DNA of 64,000 nucleotides from Mastigamoeba balamuthi (lineage: Eukaryota; Evosea; Mastigamoebida; Mastigamoebidae): contig CACRSC010001917.1 of NCBI GenBank assembly GCA_902651635.1, positions 25,218 to 89,217 of the forward strand. The letters run 5' to 3'. Within the stretch, counting starts at the first letter, position 1. The number at the start of each line of letters is the position of its first letter. Shown piece by piece: positions 21,025 to 32,728 of this stretch. The position numbers were made by a program, and so were the translations under genes. Below the pieces are notes generated by a model. The model was not told where the DNA came from. It made no database searches and worked only from the letters and a program-made list of their open reading frames with translations.

Positions 21025-24000
21025 ATGTCGGAGCGCGGCGGCGGCGGCGGCGGCGGCACGAAGGAGAAGGAGACGGTGCGGCGGTCGTCGCGCGCGCGCA
21101 GGGCCAACGCCAAGTACGACGACGGGGCGGACGCGGACGAGGCAGCGGCGGCAGCGGCAGCGGCGGCGGCGGTGACGGGGGCCCCGCAGTTCGTGGCCAA
21201 GGCGCCGCGCAGGGCGTCGCCGGCGCCCAGGAAGGTCTCGCCCGCCCCCGCCGCGGCAGCGCAGCCCACGCGCAGGAGCACCCGCGCGCGCGCGCCGATC
21301 TCCTACGCAGAGGCACGTCACGTTGCGTCACGCCGGGGGGGCGCGCGCGGGGGGGCGTCCCCCATCTCGATAATATGCAATTTCCCGATGCCTCGGACGC
21401 GCACCGGGCTCACTGTTGCACGCAGCTGGCGGACGGCGGGAGCGACGAGGAGGAGGCCGAGGGGCAGTCTGTCTCGCCCGCGCCGAGCTCGGAGGCGTCG
21501 ACGTCGGCGGCGTCGTCGCTGTTCCGCGCCAAGGGGCCGCCGGCCAAGCGCAAGCGCGCGTCGCCCGTGCCGCCGCCGGCGCCGCCGCCCAGGCGCGCGG
21601 GCAGCAGGGCGTCGTCGACGAAGCGCGCCGCCAGCGCCAAGGCGAGGAAGTCGAGCTCGTCGAGCGGGTCCCCGTCGTCGTCGTCGAGCAGCGACTCGGA
21701 GAGCTCTGCCGCCTCGCCGTCGTCGTCGTCGAGCTCCTCGGCCGAGTCGAGCAGCGAAACCGAGGACAGGTCGTCGTGCTGCTCGGACCTCGGCGTCATG
21801 ACGCCCGTGCCGGGCGAGGAGAAGGTCAGTAGCCGCCCCTGCCGTCCCCCCGCGTCTGACGGCCCCGCCCCCTCCTCGCCCGCAGAAACTGGAGAAGCTG
21901 CTCTCGAAGCGGACGACGGAGAGCGGCGGGGCAGAGTACCTGTGCAAGTGGCATGCACGTCCCCCATTCCCCCCTCATTTCGCCTCCTCAGCTGCTCCTC
22001 CGCGTTGGCTGCGGCTCTTGCACGGGTTTTGCCTTTGGTGCCTGCTGCGCCGGCTGTGCTGCTGGGGAAGACGCCGCGAGAAGCCGCTGGGGGCCTCTGT
22101 GGCGTTGAGAGCGCGGCAGCTTGTCTGACCTGGCGTGTGTGCCCCTGCGACGCAGCACTACTCGTACCTGCACTGCGACTGGGTGCCCGAGGCGCAGCTG
22201 ACGGCGACGCGCAGCGGCAAGATACGCGTGCAGCGGTACTCGCGGTCGTTTGACGCGGACGAGGAGACGGACGGCGCCTTCAACACGGACTTTGTGCAGG
22301 TCGACCGCATCATCGACTCGCGGCCCAGCGACGACCCCCCGCGCTACCTCGTCAAGTGGAAGAGCCTGCCGTACTCTGAGAGCACGTGGGAGACCAAGAA
22401 CGACGTCGACGACGACGAGAAGGTCCGCCAATACGAGGTGTTCAGCGTCGCGCCCGCGGCCCAGCGCGCAGAGGCCGCCAGGGACCCCGAGCTCTTTGAC
22501 CCGCTGCACGCGAGCCCCGTGTTCCGCAACGGCAACACGCTGCGGCCCTACCAGCTCGAGGGCCTCAACTGGCTGCTGTACTGCTGGCACCGCAGGCAGA
22601 ACTGCATCCTCGCCGACGAGATGGGCCTCGGCAAGACCGTCCAGAGCCTCTCGATCTGCGAGCAGCTCCGCACGGCCAACCACGTCCGGGGGCCGTTCCT
22701 CGCCATCGCGCCGCTCTCGAGTGCGCCGGAGGGCGGGGATCGAGATCGCTCGGGGGGGTCTCCGCTTTTTTTTTCCATACGAGCTCGGCTCGCTTCTTTC
22801 GGTTATTCTGCATTGCTCTTTCGGGCTGGGATACGCTCGGTGCGCGTTCACCCGTTTTCTCAACCGCAACAACAGCGCTGCCGCAGTGGAAGAGGGAGGC
22901 GGAGACGTGGACGGGCATGAACACGGTGGTGTACCACGGCAACGGGCGGGACAGGGAGATGATACGGTACTACGAGTTCTTCTACGACAGGCCGCCCGTC
23001 ATCAAGGGCCCCGTCATCGCCGCGGCCGCGGCCAAGGGCGCGCTCAAGTTCGACCTGCTGATCACGTCGTACGAGACGATCAGGCAGGACAGGCAGTACA
23101 TCGCGCCGATCCGCTGGTCGTACGTGGTCGTCGACGAGGCGCACCGGCTCAAGAACAGGGACTGCAAGCTGCTGCAGGACATCAAGATGCTGCAGTACGA
23201 CAGCATACTGCTGCTGACGGGCACGCCGCTGCAAAACAACACGGAGGAGCTGTGGAGCCTGCTGAACCTCATCGACCCGCACAAGTTCGGCAGCGTCGAC
23301 GAGTTCAACGCGCAGTTTGGCGACCTCAAGGACTCGTCGCAGGTCGTGAAGCTGCAGGAGCTGCTGCAGCCGCTTCTGCTGCGCCGCATGAAGGAGGACG
23401 TCGAGCGCTCGATCGCGCCCAAGGAGGAGACGATCGTCGAGGTCGAGCTCACGACGCTGCAGAAGAAGTACTACCGCGCCATCTTTGAGCACAACAAGGA
23501 GTTCCTGCGCTCTGGCTGCCGCGGCGCCGCCATGCCCTCGCTCATCAACGTCGTCATGGAGCTCCGCAAGTGCTGCAACCACCCCTACCTCATCAATGTG
23601 CGCTCCTTCTCGGGCCTATCTTCGCCCCCCTGTTTGTGCGCTCCAATGCGGGCCTCCTGCCGCCCGAGACGCTTGGCGAGCCTCTCAGTTGCCTTTGCAT
23701 GGAACTTGGACGCAAGCACCTGCTGGTTGTGTCAGGCATTGCAGTCACTGTGACTGTCAGTGCATTAGATGCATGCTAACAGGGGGGAAGGGGGAGAGAC
23801 AGAGTTGATCGATGCAGTGCCACGCATCTCTTCTGCATTTATAGAGCAGCCAGTCTGACTGGTCGCTGCGCCGCACAGGGAGTCGAGCAGCAGGCGACGC
23901 AGGGGATGTCGGAGAAGGACGACATATACACACAGCTGATCAACGCGTCGGGGAAGCTCGTGCTGATCGACAAGCTGCTGCCCAAGCTGCGGGCCGGCGG

Positions 24001-27000
24001 CCACAAGGTGCTGATCTTCTCGCAGATGGTCCGCGTGCTCGACATCCTGCAGGACTACCTCGACTTCCGCGGCTACACGTACGAGCGCATCGACGGCCGC
24101 GTGCGCGGCAACGACCGCCAGCAGTCGATCGACCGCTTCTGCCGGCCGGACCTCGACAAGTTCGTGTTCCTGCTGTGCACGCGCGCCGGCGGCCTCGGCA
24201 TCAACCTGCAGGTCGCCGACACGGTCGTCATCTTCGACAGCGACTGGAACCCGCAGAACGACGTGCAGGCGCAGGCGCGCTGCCACCGCATCGGGCAGAG
24301 CAAGCTGGTCAAGGTCTACCGCCTGATCACGCGCAACACGTACGAGCGGTACATGTTCGAGCGGGCGTCGAAGAAGCTGGGGCTCGACCAGGCCGTGCTG
24401 ACGTCGGTGACCAAGGAGGGCGCGGCGGCGGCGAGCGCCGAGGACCAGGCGGCGGCCAGCGCGCTCAAGGCGCTCAACAAGAAGGAGATCGACACGGTGC
24501 TCAAGTACGGCGCGTACGGCGTGCTCGACGACGAGGAGGAGGCGAGCAAGAGGTTTGTCGAGGCCGACATCGACCTGATCCTCGAGCAGCGGACGACGGT
24601 CGTCAGGCAGCAGGACGCGCCGTCGGACAGCCTGCTCTCGAGCTTCAGCAAGGCGACGTTCGTCTCGGACCAGTCGCAGCCCGACATCGACATCAACGAC
24701 CCGCAGTTCTGGCAGAAGGTGCTCCCGCGGCTCAAGTCCGAGGACGACGCCAAGCCCGGCGAGCGCGCGCAGCGCAGCAGGCGCATCATACACCGCTACG
24801 ACCCCAGCGAGCACGCGTCGCCGATGGACCTCTCGAGCAGCGAGAGCAGCGGCAGCGAGGCCGAGCCCGCCGCCGCGCAGGCCGAGAAGCCCGACGAGGT
24901 GCTCGCGGCGCGCCGCTGGAGCTCGCTGGACAGGCAGCGCTTCAAGGGCTCGCTGACGTGCGTCGGCTGGGGCCGCTGGGAGCTGCTGCGCGAGGTCTCG
25001 CACATCACGCGCTGGTCGCCCGAGGAGATCGAGGGCTTTGCGCGCGCGTTCATCTGCAGGTGCGTGCCGCACATGGACGCCGAGGAGGCCGCCTCGTGCA
25101 TCAAGGCCTTCACCGGCATCGACATTGTCGCCCGCGGCTTCGTCCCCGGCGACACGCCGCACAGCTCCATCCTCATCCCCGACTGGAACCCGCAGGCCCC
25201 CGCTCCCGCCCCCGCCGAGGGAGCGGCGGCGACGCCCGCCGCAGCAGCAGCAGCAGGAGGCGCCGAGGCCAGCAAGCCGCAGGAGCCGGCAGCAGCGGCA
25301 GCGGGGGCACAGGGGCAGGGGCAGGAGGCGGGAGAGGCGGGAGAGGCGTCGGTGGCGGAGGCGACGCCGGTGCCGGCCAACGCGCCGGCCATACACTACT
25401 TTGACGAGGAGATACTGCTGACGACCGAGGCGGCGCAGGCGTACCTGGCGCGCAACGCGACCAAGATCTTCAAGCGGCTCGTGCTGATCGCGGAGCTCAA
25501 GAAGTTTGTCGAGGACGGCACCGTCGAGCGCATGGGGGCCGTGCCCGACCCCCCGGCGCCGTGGTGGACGCCCAAGGACGACCGCGACCTCGTGGTGGGC
25601 ACCGTGGAGCTGGGCTTTGGCCGCTACAACCTGCTGCGCACGGACCCCCGCTACGGGTTCGCCGCCAAGGTCCAGCCGCCCGCGGCAGGCGAGCTCGAGG
25701 GGTCGGACGAGGACGACGACGACGCCCGCAGGAGAGCCCCCGAGGACCCCAAGGAGCCCGAGGAGCAGCAGCAGCAGCAGCCCAAGCAGAGCGAAGACAA
25801 GACGGACATGGATGTCGACAAGGCCGCCGCCCCTGCCGCCGCGGTGAAGGAGGAGCCCGCCAACGCAGCAGAGCCCGTGCAGGAGCCGCCAAAGGCCGAG
25901 GAGGCCGCGCACGTGCCCGCCACGGCCGAGGAGGAGCCCAAGCAAGGCCCTGCCCAGACGGAGCAGGAGCCCACGCCGGCAGCCCAGCCCGACGCGGCGA
26001 TGGAGGCGCCGGCAGAGGCCCCACAGGCCGTCAAGGCGGAGGGGGAGTCGCAGGGGGCGCAGGCGCTGCCGCCGTCGCAGGGGCCCGCGGGAGAGGCGGC
26101 GGAGCTGCACGCGTGGCTCAAGCCCAAGGACCTGACGAAGCGGGTCAAGCGGCTGCACCGCTACATGCTGTCGGTGCTGCCGCGCGAGCTCGAGCGGCTG
26201 AAGAAGAAGGAGCAGCGGGCCGAGGCCAAGCGCGAGAAGCGCGCCGTGCACGACGCCGAGTGGTCCAAGCGCGAGAAGTTCGACTTCTACCGCGCGATGG
26301 TCGTGCTGGGCGTCCCCGTCGGCGCCGACGGCCAGTTCGACTGGGACCGCATCAAGGAGAAGGCGCACCTCGGCAAGAAGCTCCCCGAGCAGCTCAGCGC
26401 CTACTACAACGAGTTCCTCCAGCAGTGCCAGGACCTCCTCGCCCGCAAGACCCCCGCGCCCGACGCCAAGAAGCCCGACGACTCCGCTGCCGAGAAGGAC
26501 AAGGAGAAGGAGAAGGAGAAGGAGCGGGAGAGGGAGAGGGAGAGGGAGACGGAGCGCGAGACGGCCGAGGGCGAGGGCAGCCAGCCGGCGGCGGCGCAGC
26601 AGGCGATGGACGACATGAGCCCCGTGCAGTGCAGGAGGGCCATACAGAGGATCATGCTCTTCTCGAAGCTGCGCAAGCAGGTGCTCGTGGCCGACCGCGC
26701 GGCCATCGAGGCGGCGCTGGCCCGCACGAAGCCGCCCGTCAAGCTGCCGGCGTGGTGGAAGCGGCCCGAGCACGACGTGGGGCTCGTCTACGCGACGGAC
26801 CGCCACGGCATCGGCCAGTGGGACGACATCTTCGCGGACCCTGAGCTCCCGTTCCACAGCGTCCTGCAGGAGGTCCAGGCCGCCAGCGCCTCGACGCAGT
26901 TTGTGCCCCCGCCGCTCTCCTCCTCGACGAGCCCCGCGCCCGGCGCCCCCGCGGCCCCGGACGGCTCGGTGAGCACTCCGGCGCAGCCCGCGCCGCAGAC

Positions 27001-28339
27001 CCCGTCGGCCGCGGAAGCCCCGGCGGCGACGCCCACCTCGCAGCAGCCACAGCAGCAGCAGCAGCAGCAGGCAAGCGAGAGGGACAAGGAGAGGAAGAGG
27101 AGGTCCAAGAGGGATGCCGGGGGCACGTCGACGCCCGCAGAGGGCAACAGCGACGAGAGCGAGGCCGAGCACGGCGCGAGCTCGGCGCTGAGCACGAAGA
27201 TCGACCTGCCGCGCGACCAGGCGGTCATCAAGCGCCTCGAGTACCTGATGGACCTCTGCCTCAACCCCCCGGAGCAGAAGCGCGCCAAGCCCAGCGGCGG
27301 CAGCCGCGCGAAGCGCTCGCGCGACGCCGTGGCGGCGCCCATACCGCAGGAGCCGCAGGCTGTGGCCGCCGCGGCAGTCGTCGCCGCCGCAGAGAGCGCG
27401 GCGCCCAAGCGGAAGCACCGCAGGCGCGGCGACGGCGCCGAGGAGGACGAGGAGATGGACGACGACGCCGAGCGCACCGCGGCGGCAGCCGCAGCCGCAG
27501 TGGCAGCGGCAGCGGCGGCCGCGGTGGCCGAGGGGGCGGCGGGGAACAACAACCCGGAGGAGGAGAAGAGGAAGCGGCACAGGAGGCCGAGGGAGGAGCG
27601 GCACCACCACCACCACGAGCGGGCGCTGCAGTCGAGCACGGTGGCCGCGATGGCGGGCAGCCAGATCCCGTGCCTCGTGCGCGAGGCCGACCTCATCGTG
27701 TTCACCGTCGGCACGTTCACGCAGTACTACCCGTACCCCGTGGGCTTCTACAGCAAGCGCCTGTTCACGTCGACGGCGTCGAGCGCGCCGACGTGGTACA
27801 CGTGCGAGATACCGTCGCCGTCGGTCTGCCGCGTCGTCGAGGACGGCAGTCAGTACTCGTACCAGGGCGTCTCGCCGACGGACGCGTGGCGGCGCGTGCT
27901 GGCCGCCATCAACTCGTTCCGCGAGGCCCAGGGCTCTGCGCGCTTCTCGTTCGACGACACGATCGGCGACAAGCTCTTCGGCTTCGCGCACCCGATGGTC
28001 GACAAGTTCCTCCAGATACGCCGCATGCAGCTGGCGCAGCAGGAGTCTGTCGCCGCCGCGGCTGCGTACCAGCAGCTGCCCTCGCCGTACATACCGCCCT
28101 CGTTCGGCGCGCAGCCGCAGGCGCAGCAGGCGCAGCCGCAGACACAGCCGGCAGCGGCGGCGGCTGCGGCTGCTGCGGCAGCGGCTGCGGCGTTCTCGCT
28201 GCCGCAGCAGATGCAGATGCAGCAGCAGGCGGCGGCGGTGGGGCTGCAGGCCATGCAGGCGCAGCAGCAGAACCCGTACGCGCCGCCGCCGATGCCGGCG
28301 TCGTTTGCGCCGTCGTTCTCGTTCAACCCGCTGGGCTGA
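21025..28339 (+). CDS. CHD-family chromatin remodeler with C-terminal FY-rich domain
   Basis: Six exons: 21025-21312, 21426-21824, 21886-21954, 22156-22720, 22876-23597, 23879-28339; 2167 residues. Introns 1 and 3 start GCACGT (GC-AG). Order: basic/Ala N-terminus; Ser-rich acidic linker; chromodomain 1 (EYLCKW|HHYSYLHCDW, split by intron 3); chromodomain 2 (YLVKWKSLPYSESTWE, about 300-350); SNF2 ATPase with Walker A (DEMGLGKT) and DEAH near residue 525; helicase C (about 700-850, with GLGINLQVAD and HRIGQ); a SANT-like segment near 1022-1085; and two WW-starting blocks (PAWWTPKDDRDL and PAWWKRPEHDVG) like those of CHD6-9. Residues about 1950-2060 match FYRN/FYRC (YPVGFYSKR, YTCEI, SPTDAWRRV). 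It slides or evicts nucleosomes in the nucleus. Best placed with subfamily III (kismet/CHD7). The C-terminus is Gln/Ala-rich. Confidence 0.9.
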
Positions 28340-29110
28340 TGTGTTCAAAAAATTGCCTTCTTTGTTTCCTCTCTACCCTCCCCCATCCGATTCACACCCC
28401 TACGCACACAGCAAACAAACACGAGCGCATTGCATGCATACCTTCGGACAAACCCCACGGTCGCACGCCGAAGGGCAGCGGGTACAAAAGCTTCAGCGAG
28501 GGCCTCGCGCCCCAGCTGCTGCCGAGCTATGTGCGATCAGGGGCGCGTACAGGGCGCACTGGGTACTGCGAAGATGTGTCGAAGCGCCCAAAAAGTGCCG
28601 GCGACGCTCAACAGGCAGGCCACCACCGTGGAGCAGGCGATGGGTATGCAACGTCCTTGCAGAGCCGTCTGTTGGCCCTTCGGAGTCTTAGTGTCGTGGC
28701 GCCGGAGTCCGAGAGGGGTGTAGACAGTCCATATCACACCCAATTGAATCAGAGCATTCAGAAACCTAAAAGAACGCGACACAGTTCTGCCTACCCTAAA
28801 GGAGCTCGAGACCTTCGATACTGTTATCGAGCGATTACATCTGCAACGGACAGTCTGTAATTTTGTAAGATACAATAAATTAAGTGACTATTTGTGGCTC
28901 CCCGTGACGTGTGCTGCTGGGAGCGCCCCGGGAAAGCACGGTTCTTTGGCGAAGCGCGCTCCAGCGCGCGTCGCGATGGCTTTATCTAGGAAAATTACTT
29001 GGGAGAACAGTTTCATATCTCACACATCTATCTTTCCCTCAACCAATTCCACAAGTCCGTTTGTGATAAAGACACACACTGCACAGTCACTCTGGGTCTC
29101 TACAACCGCG
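28340..29110. other. Intergenic, no gene seen
   Basis: The 3' flank of the CHD gene and 5' flank of RhoGAP copy 1. An AATAAA at 28874-28879 could be a polyadenylation signal, although it lies 535 bp after the CHD stop. No coding pattern recognised. Confidence 0.45.
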
Positions 29111-32100
29111 ATGGAGCCGCAGAGCGCGCTCAACCCAGCGGTGCGTACATCCCCTTATCGCTCATCTGAGGCTTTTTTGCACGGCATCTGGCTGTCTGGG
29201 GCTGTGATCATCGACAGTCACTGCAGACCGGGGGAGACGCGAGTCCTGCGCCCGAGTCCGCCCCGCTCGCCCGGCTTCCCAACGGCCTGCGCGACCCCGA
29301 ACCGCATGCGGCTGTTCTGCGAGACTCAGTGAGGGTGCTGCAGCATCTCATGGCGAAGCACCGCGAGGACTGCGCGACCATCCTGCGAGTCCTCGGCAGA
29401 GAGCTCTCCTTCAATGACACGCCCGAGAATGCTGGGTTGATAGCAACGGCGAAGTACGCTGTCGCGCGCTTCGAGGAGTCCAGGCTAGTCATCGAGAGCG
29501 AGGTCGCCTCCATGAGCACGGTGTCCCTGCCAGCGGTGCCGTGGATCGCGAACCTGAAGCTCGCGGGTGGGCTCAACGCGGCGCTGATGTCCCACGACTC
29601 AAAGACAGTCATGTTTGGCCTCGAAGCCGTCGAGTACGACTTCTGGAGCGACCAGGGCGTCCCGCAAGAGTTTACGCCGGAGAAGCGGGCGTTCAGGGAC
29701 GCGTACAGGGCGCTGCATTGCTGCATCGACCTGCCCGCGCACTTGGCGGCTCTCATCGACATGCAGATCAGCGCCATGCGGCACGCCATGAACACAGTGA
29801 AGCTCGAGAGCGAGATCGGCAGGCAGCAGCCACCGCGCGACCTTGTGGTCGAGAAGCTGCTCGAGACCGCGAGCGAGGAACGGAGTGCTCTGCAGAAGAT
29901 GCAGGAGGGGAGAAACGATGTCGACAGCGTCCTCAATGCCATCGCGGCGCGGACTCTGCTGCTGTCCACGGACTTAAGGTGCTCGCCCTTAAGCCACCCG
30001 CTGGGCAATATCAAGCACTTCATCATGAACTCGATGGTGTCTCTGGTCCTCCACACGAAGGATGAGCTCGGCCTCTGCGCGCGGCTGCCAGTTCTCGTCA
30101 TCCGGTTGTTGACTCAAGAGGACGACTTCGTGGCTCTGCTGATGCCCCAGACACCTCAGGAAGGTAGCGTAGTCGCCAAAGCCCTTCTGTTGGCGCCCCC
30201 GAGTGACCCCGCGCCACCCAGGGCAGTACGAGTACGAGCGCCTCGCGTGGTATCAGGGCAGATTCTGCTTTGTTATCGAGAAGTCCCCGAACAGCGACAC
30301 GCCCAAGACGTGGAGGTTTCAGAAAAAGATCCGCCTGGGAGTTACGGTACGCCAGTGACGCCCGCCACGCCCATCTGACGCGGCTGCGACTGCAAGACCC
30401 TCCAAAAAAGGATGTACCCGCCGGGGTCTGAGCCTGCGAGGAAGAAGACTATGAAGACGGTGATGTCCGCCCTCAGGCTCATGCCTCAGGCTCTTGCGCA
30501 GAACGACACCAAAACCGTCGTCCCGGTCTTCGCTGTGCCCCATCCCTGCTCGGCCTCCCCCTCGAGCGCCAGGAGCTCACAGGGAAACGTCACAGAACGT
30601 GTGGAAATTGCACTACAGAGATTGCCCGCTCAAGGAAGGCGACCTGGACCAGAGATTCGAGCTCTCCAAAACGACCCACTGCTACCCGGTGCAGCACGCA
30701 TCGCTCGGGATAGACCTCGTGAAACTGGTCGAGTTCGAGCGGGCGCTGTACGGAGAGCACTCGGTGCCGCTGATGGCCCGGAAGCTGCTGGGCGCTCTGA
30801 TCTGCAATTGCCCTGGCCAGCTGGTGGTGAGCAGTGAGTGCTTCAATCACGGGACTGACCAGGGGGCACGGGCAGACGGAAGACGGCCGGGTTGGGCCTG
30901 TGGATCACGCGAGACTGGACAGTACGCTGAAGGAGGCCAACCAGGCGAACTTCAGGGCGATCAGCTCCTGCACCGAGGCGCCCATCCTGCTGTCGCTGTT
31001 GAAGCAATTCATCAAGCTGCTACTGTTGGGTACTGCTCCGTTTGTTCCATATGTCCAGAATGAGTTCATGCGCGCGTTGGGGACGACGTTTCACAGCAAG
31101 GCCGCGCCAGAGAGGCTGATTGCAGAGAGAAAGGCCTTCTCGAACATCAACCCTTCTGGCCAAGACCTTTTGCGCCAGGTGATCGTCCTTCTCGCAAACT
31201 ACGCGACGAACCTCCGCGTGACCTCCATGGACCCCAGGACCGGCAGCACCCATTTCGCCAAGATCACCTATGCCGTGAAGAATCTCGGCTTCAAGGAAGA
31301 TGTCACAGCGATGGCGATCACCGAGATGGCTGTGTGCTTCTGGGAGCTGTTCGAGGCCTCGGACGCCCCTCTGGCCCCCGAGCCCAGCATCACTGAGTTC
31401 GTCACCTTCAGGCGCAAGCTTCTCGGGCACACAAGGCCAGCTGGGTGCCTGGCCCTGACAATGGACAAGCACCACCTGTGGTCGGTCGACTGCATGGGAG
31501 AGGTCCTCGTGTGGGACGCTGTGCGCTGCCGCCAGGAGGCCATTTTCAGCATCCCCGACTGGGACAAGGACAGGTCGCCAATGTTACTCGCGTGCATCGG
31601 GGGGCGCATGTGGTGCAGCACACAGGACGGCATCACAATCCTGGACTGCGACACAAACACACCCGTCGACATGGTGAGCTCTGGTCAAATGACAAACCTC
31701 GTCCAACTCAGATGCACGCACAGATCCCGAAGGTGAGGACCATCTCGTGCACTCTGGTGGCCAGCAGGAACGAGGTGTGGTGCGGAAGCGACGGATGCGT
31801 GCTCGTGCTCAAGCAGGAGGGCCCACCCAAGGCACCGGGCGCTGGCCCCTCGTGGCGTGTCGCCACATCGCTGGTTCCCACCGGAGAGGACTCCAAGACA
31901 CTCTTCATCGCCATGTGCACGGCGTTCAACGGTAGTGTGTGGTGCAGCAGCCACAGGAAGAATGCCTCTTGGCAGAAGGTTCGCTTGGTTGATTGCTTTT
32001 CAGGTACTCACAGCCTCACTGGGGCCGTGCAGATCTTTGTGTGGGACATGGTCGACGGCAAGTACGCCAACGTCGCCGTCGTCACGACGTCTGTGAAGAA

Positions 32101-32512
32101 GATCTCGACACTGTCGAGCGTGGGGGAACACGTGTGGATGACGTCGGACGAGGGGGTCATCCAGGTGATGGACGCGAGGTCGCACACGGTCGTCAGGTCG
32201 ATTGCCACGCACGCGGGCGACGGGGCAGCGGTGTGTATGCTGGACGGTCAGGTGTGGCTGAGCAGCAGTGGCAACACCATCGGTGTGTGGGACCCAGAGT
32301 CGTTCGAGTGCATCGGGAGCATCGTGGGGTGCCACCAGGACATGGTGAACTGCATGGCAGTGGTGCGCACAGAGCCGTCGGCTGGCCATTCGGAAGTCTG
32401 GGTGTCGTCGTACGACCGGAGCGTGAGTGTGTGGCGTGTGCGCCAGGTCCCGTCGCACCTGAGGGTGTGGACACCCGATGGTCGGATCGTTCCAGAGCTA
32501 TCGACTCCTTAG
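29111..32512 (+). CDS. RhoGAP / beta-propeller protein, copy 1
   Basis: Eight exons: 29111-29140, 29227-30163, 30222-30346, 30397-30459, 30596-30826, 30876-31673, 31724-31978, 32033-32512; 972 residues. A ten-residue first exon is followed by a helical N-terminal region of about 310 residues without a known match (LQHLMAKHREDCATIL), then a short beta-rich piece. Exons 5-6 are a divergent RhoGAP domain: HSVPLMARKLLGALI (the VPxIVxxC helix), ILLSLLKQFIKLL (the LLKxFLRELP helix) and FSNINPSGQDLLRQVI with LLANYATN (the LPxxNxxLLxxL helix). GRVG at 30885-30896 aligns with the arginine-finger loop. The last exons are WD/ARHGEF10-like blades (EVWCGSDG, HVWMTSDEG, QVWLSSSGNTIGVWD). It probably switches off a Rho GTPase. 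Exon 4 limits are the least certain. Confidence 0.75.
32090..32340 (+). repeat. Homogenised propeller-blade segment shared by four RhoGAP copies
   Basis: About 250 bp in exon 8 of copy 1 are nearly identical to 37690-37939 (copy 3), 42862-43112 (copy 4) and 46480-46728 (copy 5). By contrast the RhoGAP and N-terminal exons of copies 1/3 and 4/5 differ widely. This is the expected footprint of gene conversion. Confidence 0.85.
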
Positions 32513-32605
32513 GATTGCACTGAGCCCTGATGTTCGCACAAAAAATGACAAGTAAACACAGTGTCCACCTCTTGTTCTATCACTGTTGTGCGCAATTTAG
32601 TAAAG

Positions 32606-32710
32606 GTGATCTCAGCGAGGAACAAACGAGCCCTTTTGATTCCGTTGAGTTGTGATGCAAGATATCCAACGGCTTTGCCCACAACGTGTCTCCAAGTCCA
32701 TTTTCAAGAT
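32606..32710 (+). repeat. Duplicated promoter-proximal segment of copies 2 and 3
   Basis: About 105 bp upstream of copy 2 match 34602-34710 upstream of copy 3 closely. Both include an AAGATATCC element 68-76 bp before the ATG. The duplication unit therefore included the promoter. Confidence 0.8.
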
Positions 32711-32728
32711 TAAAACTGTGCTTTCACG

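Noticed and set aside
23765-28348. 1527-codon open frame on the minus strand
   Set aside because: It is the antisense of CHD exon 6, rich in Arg/Leu low complexity without domains.
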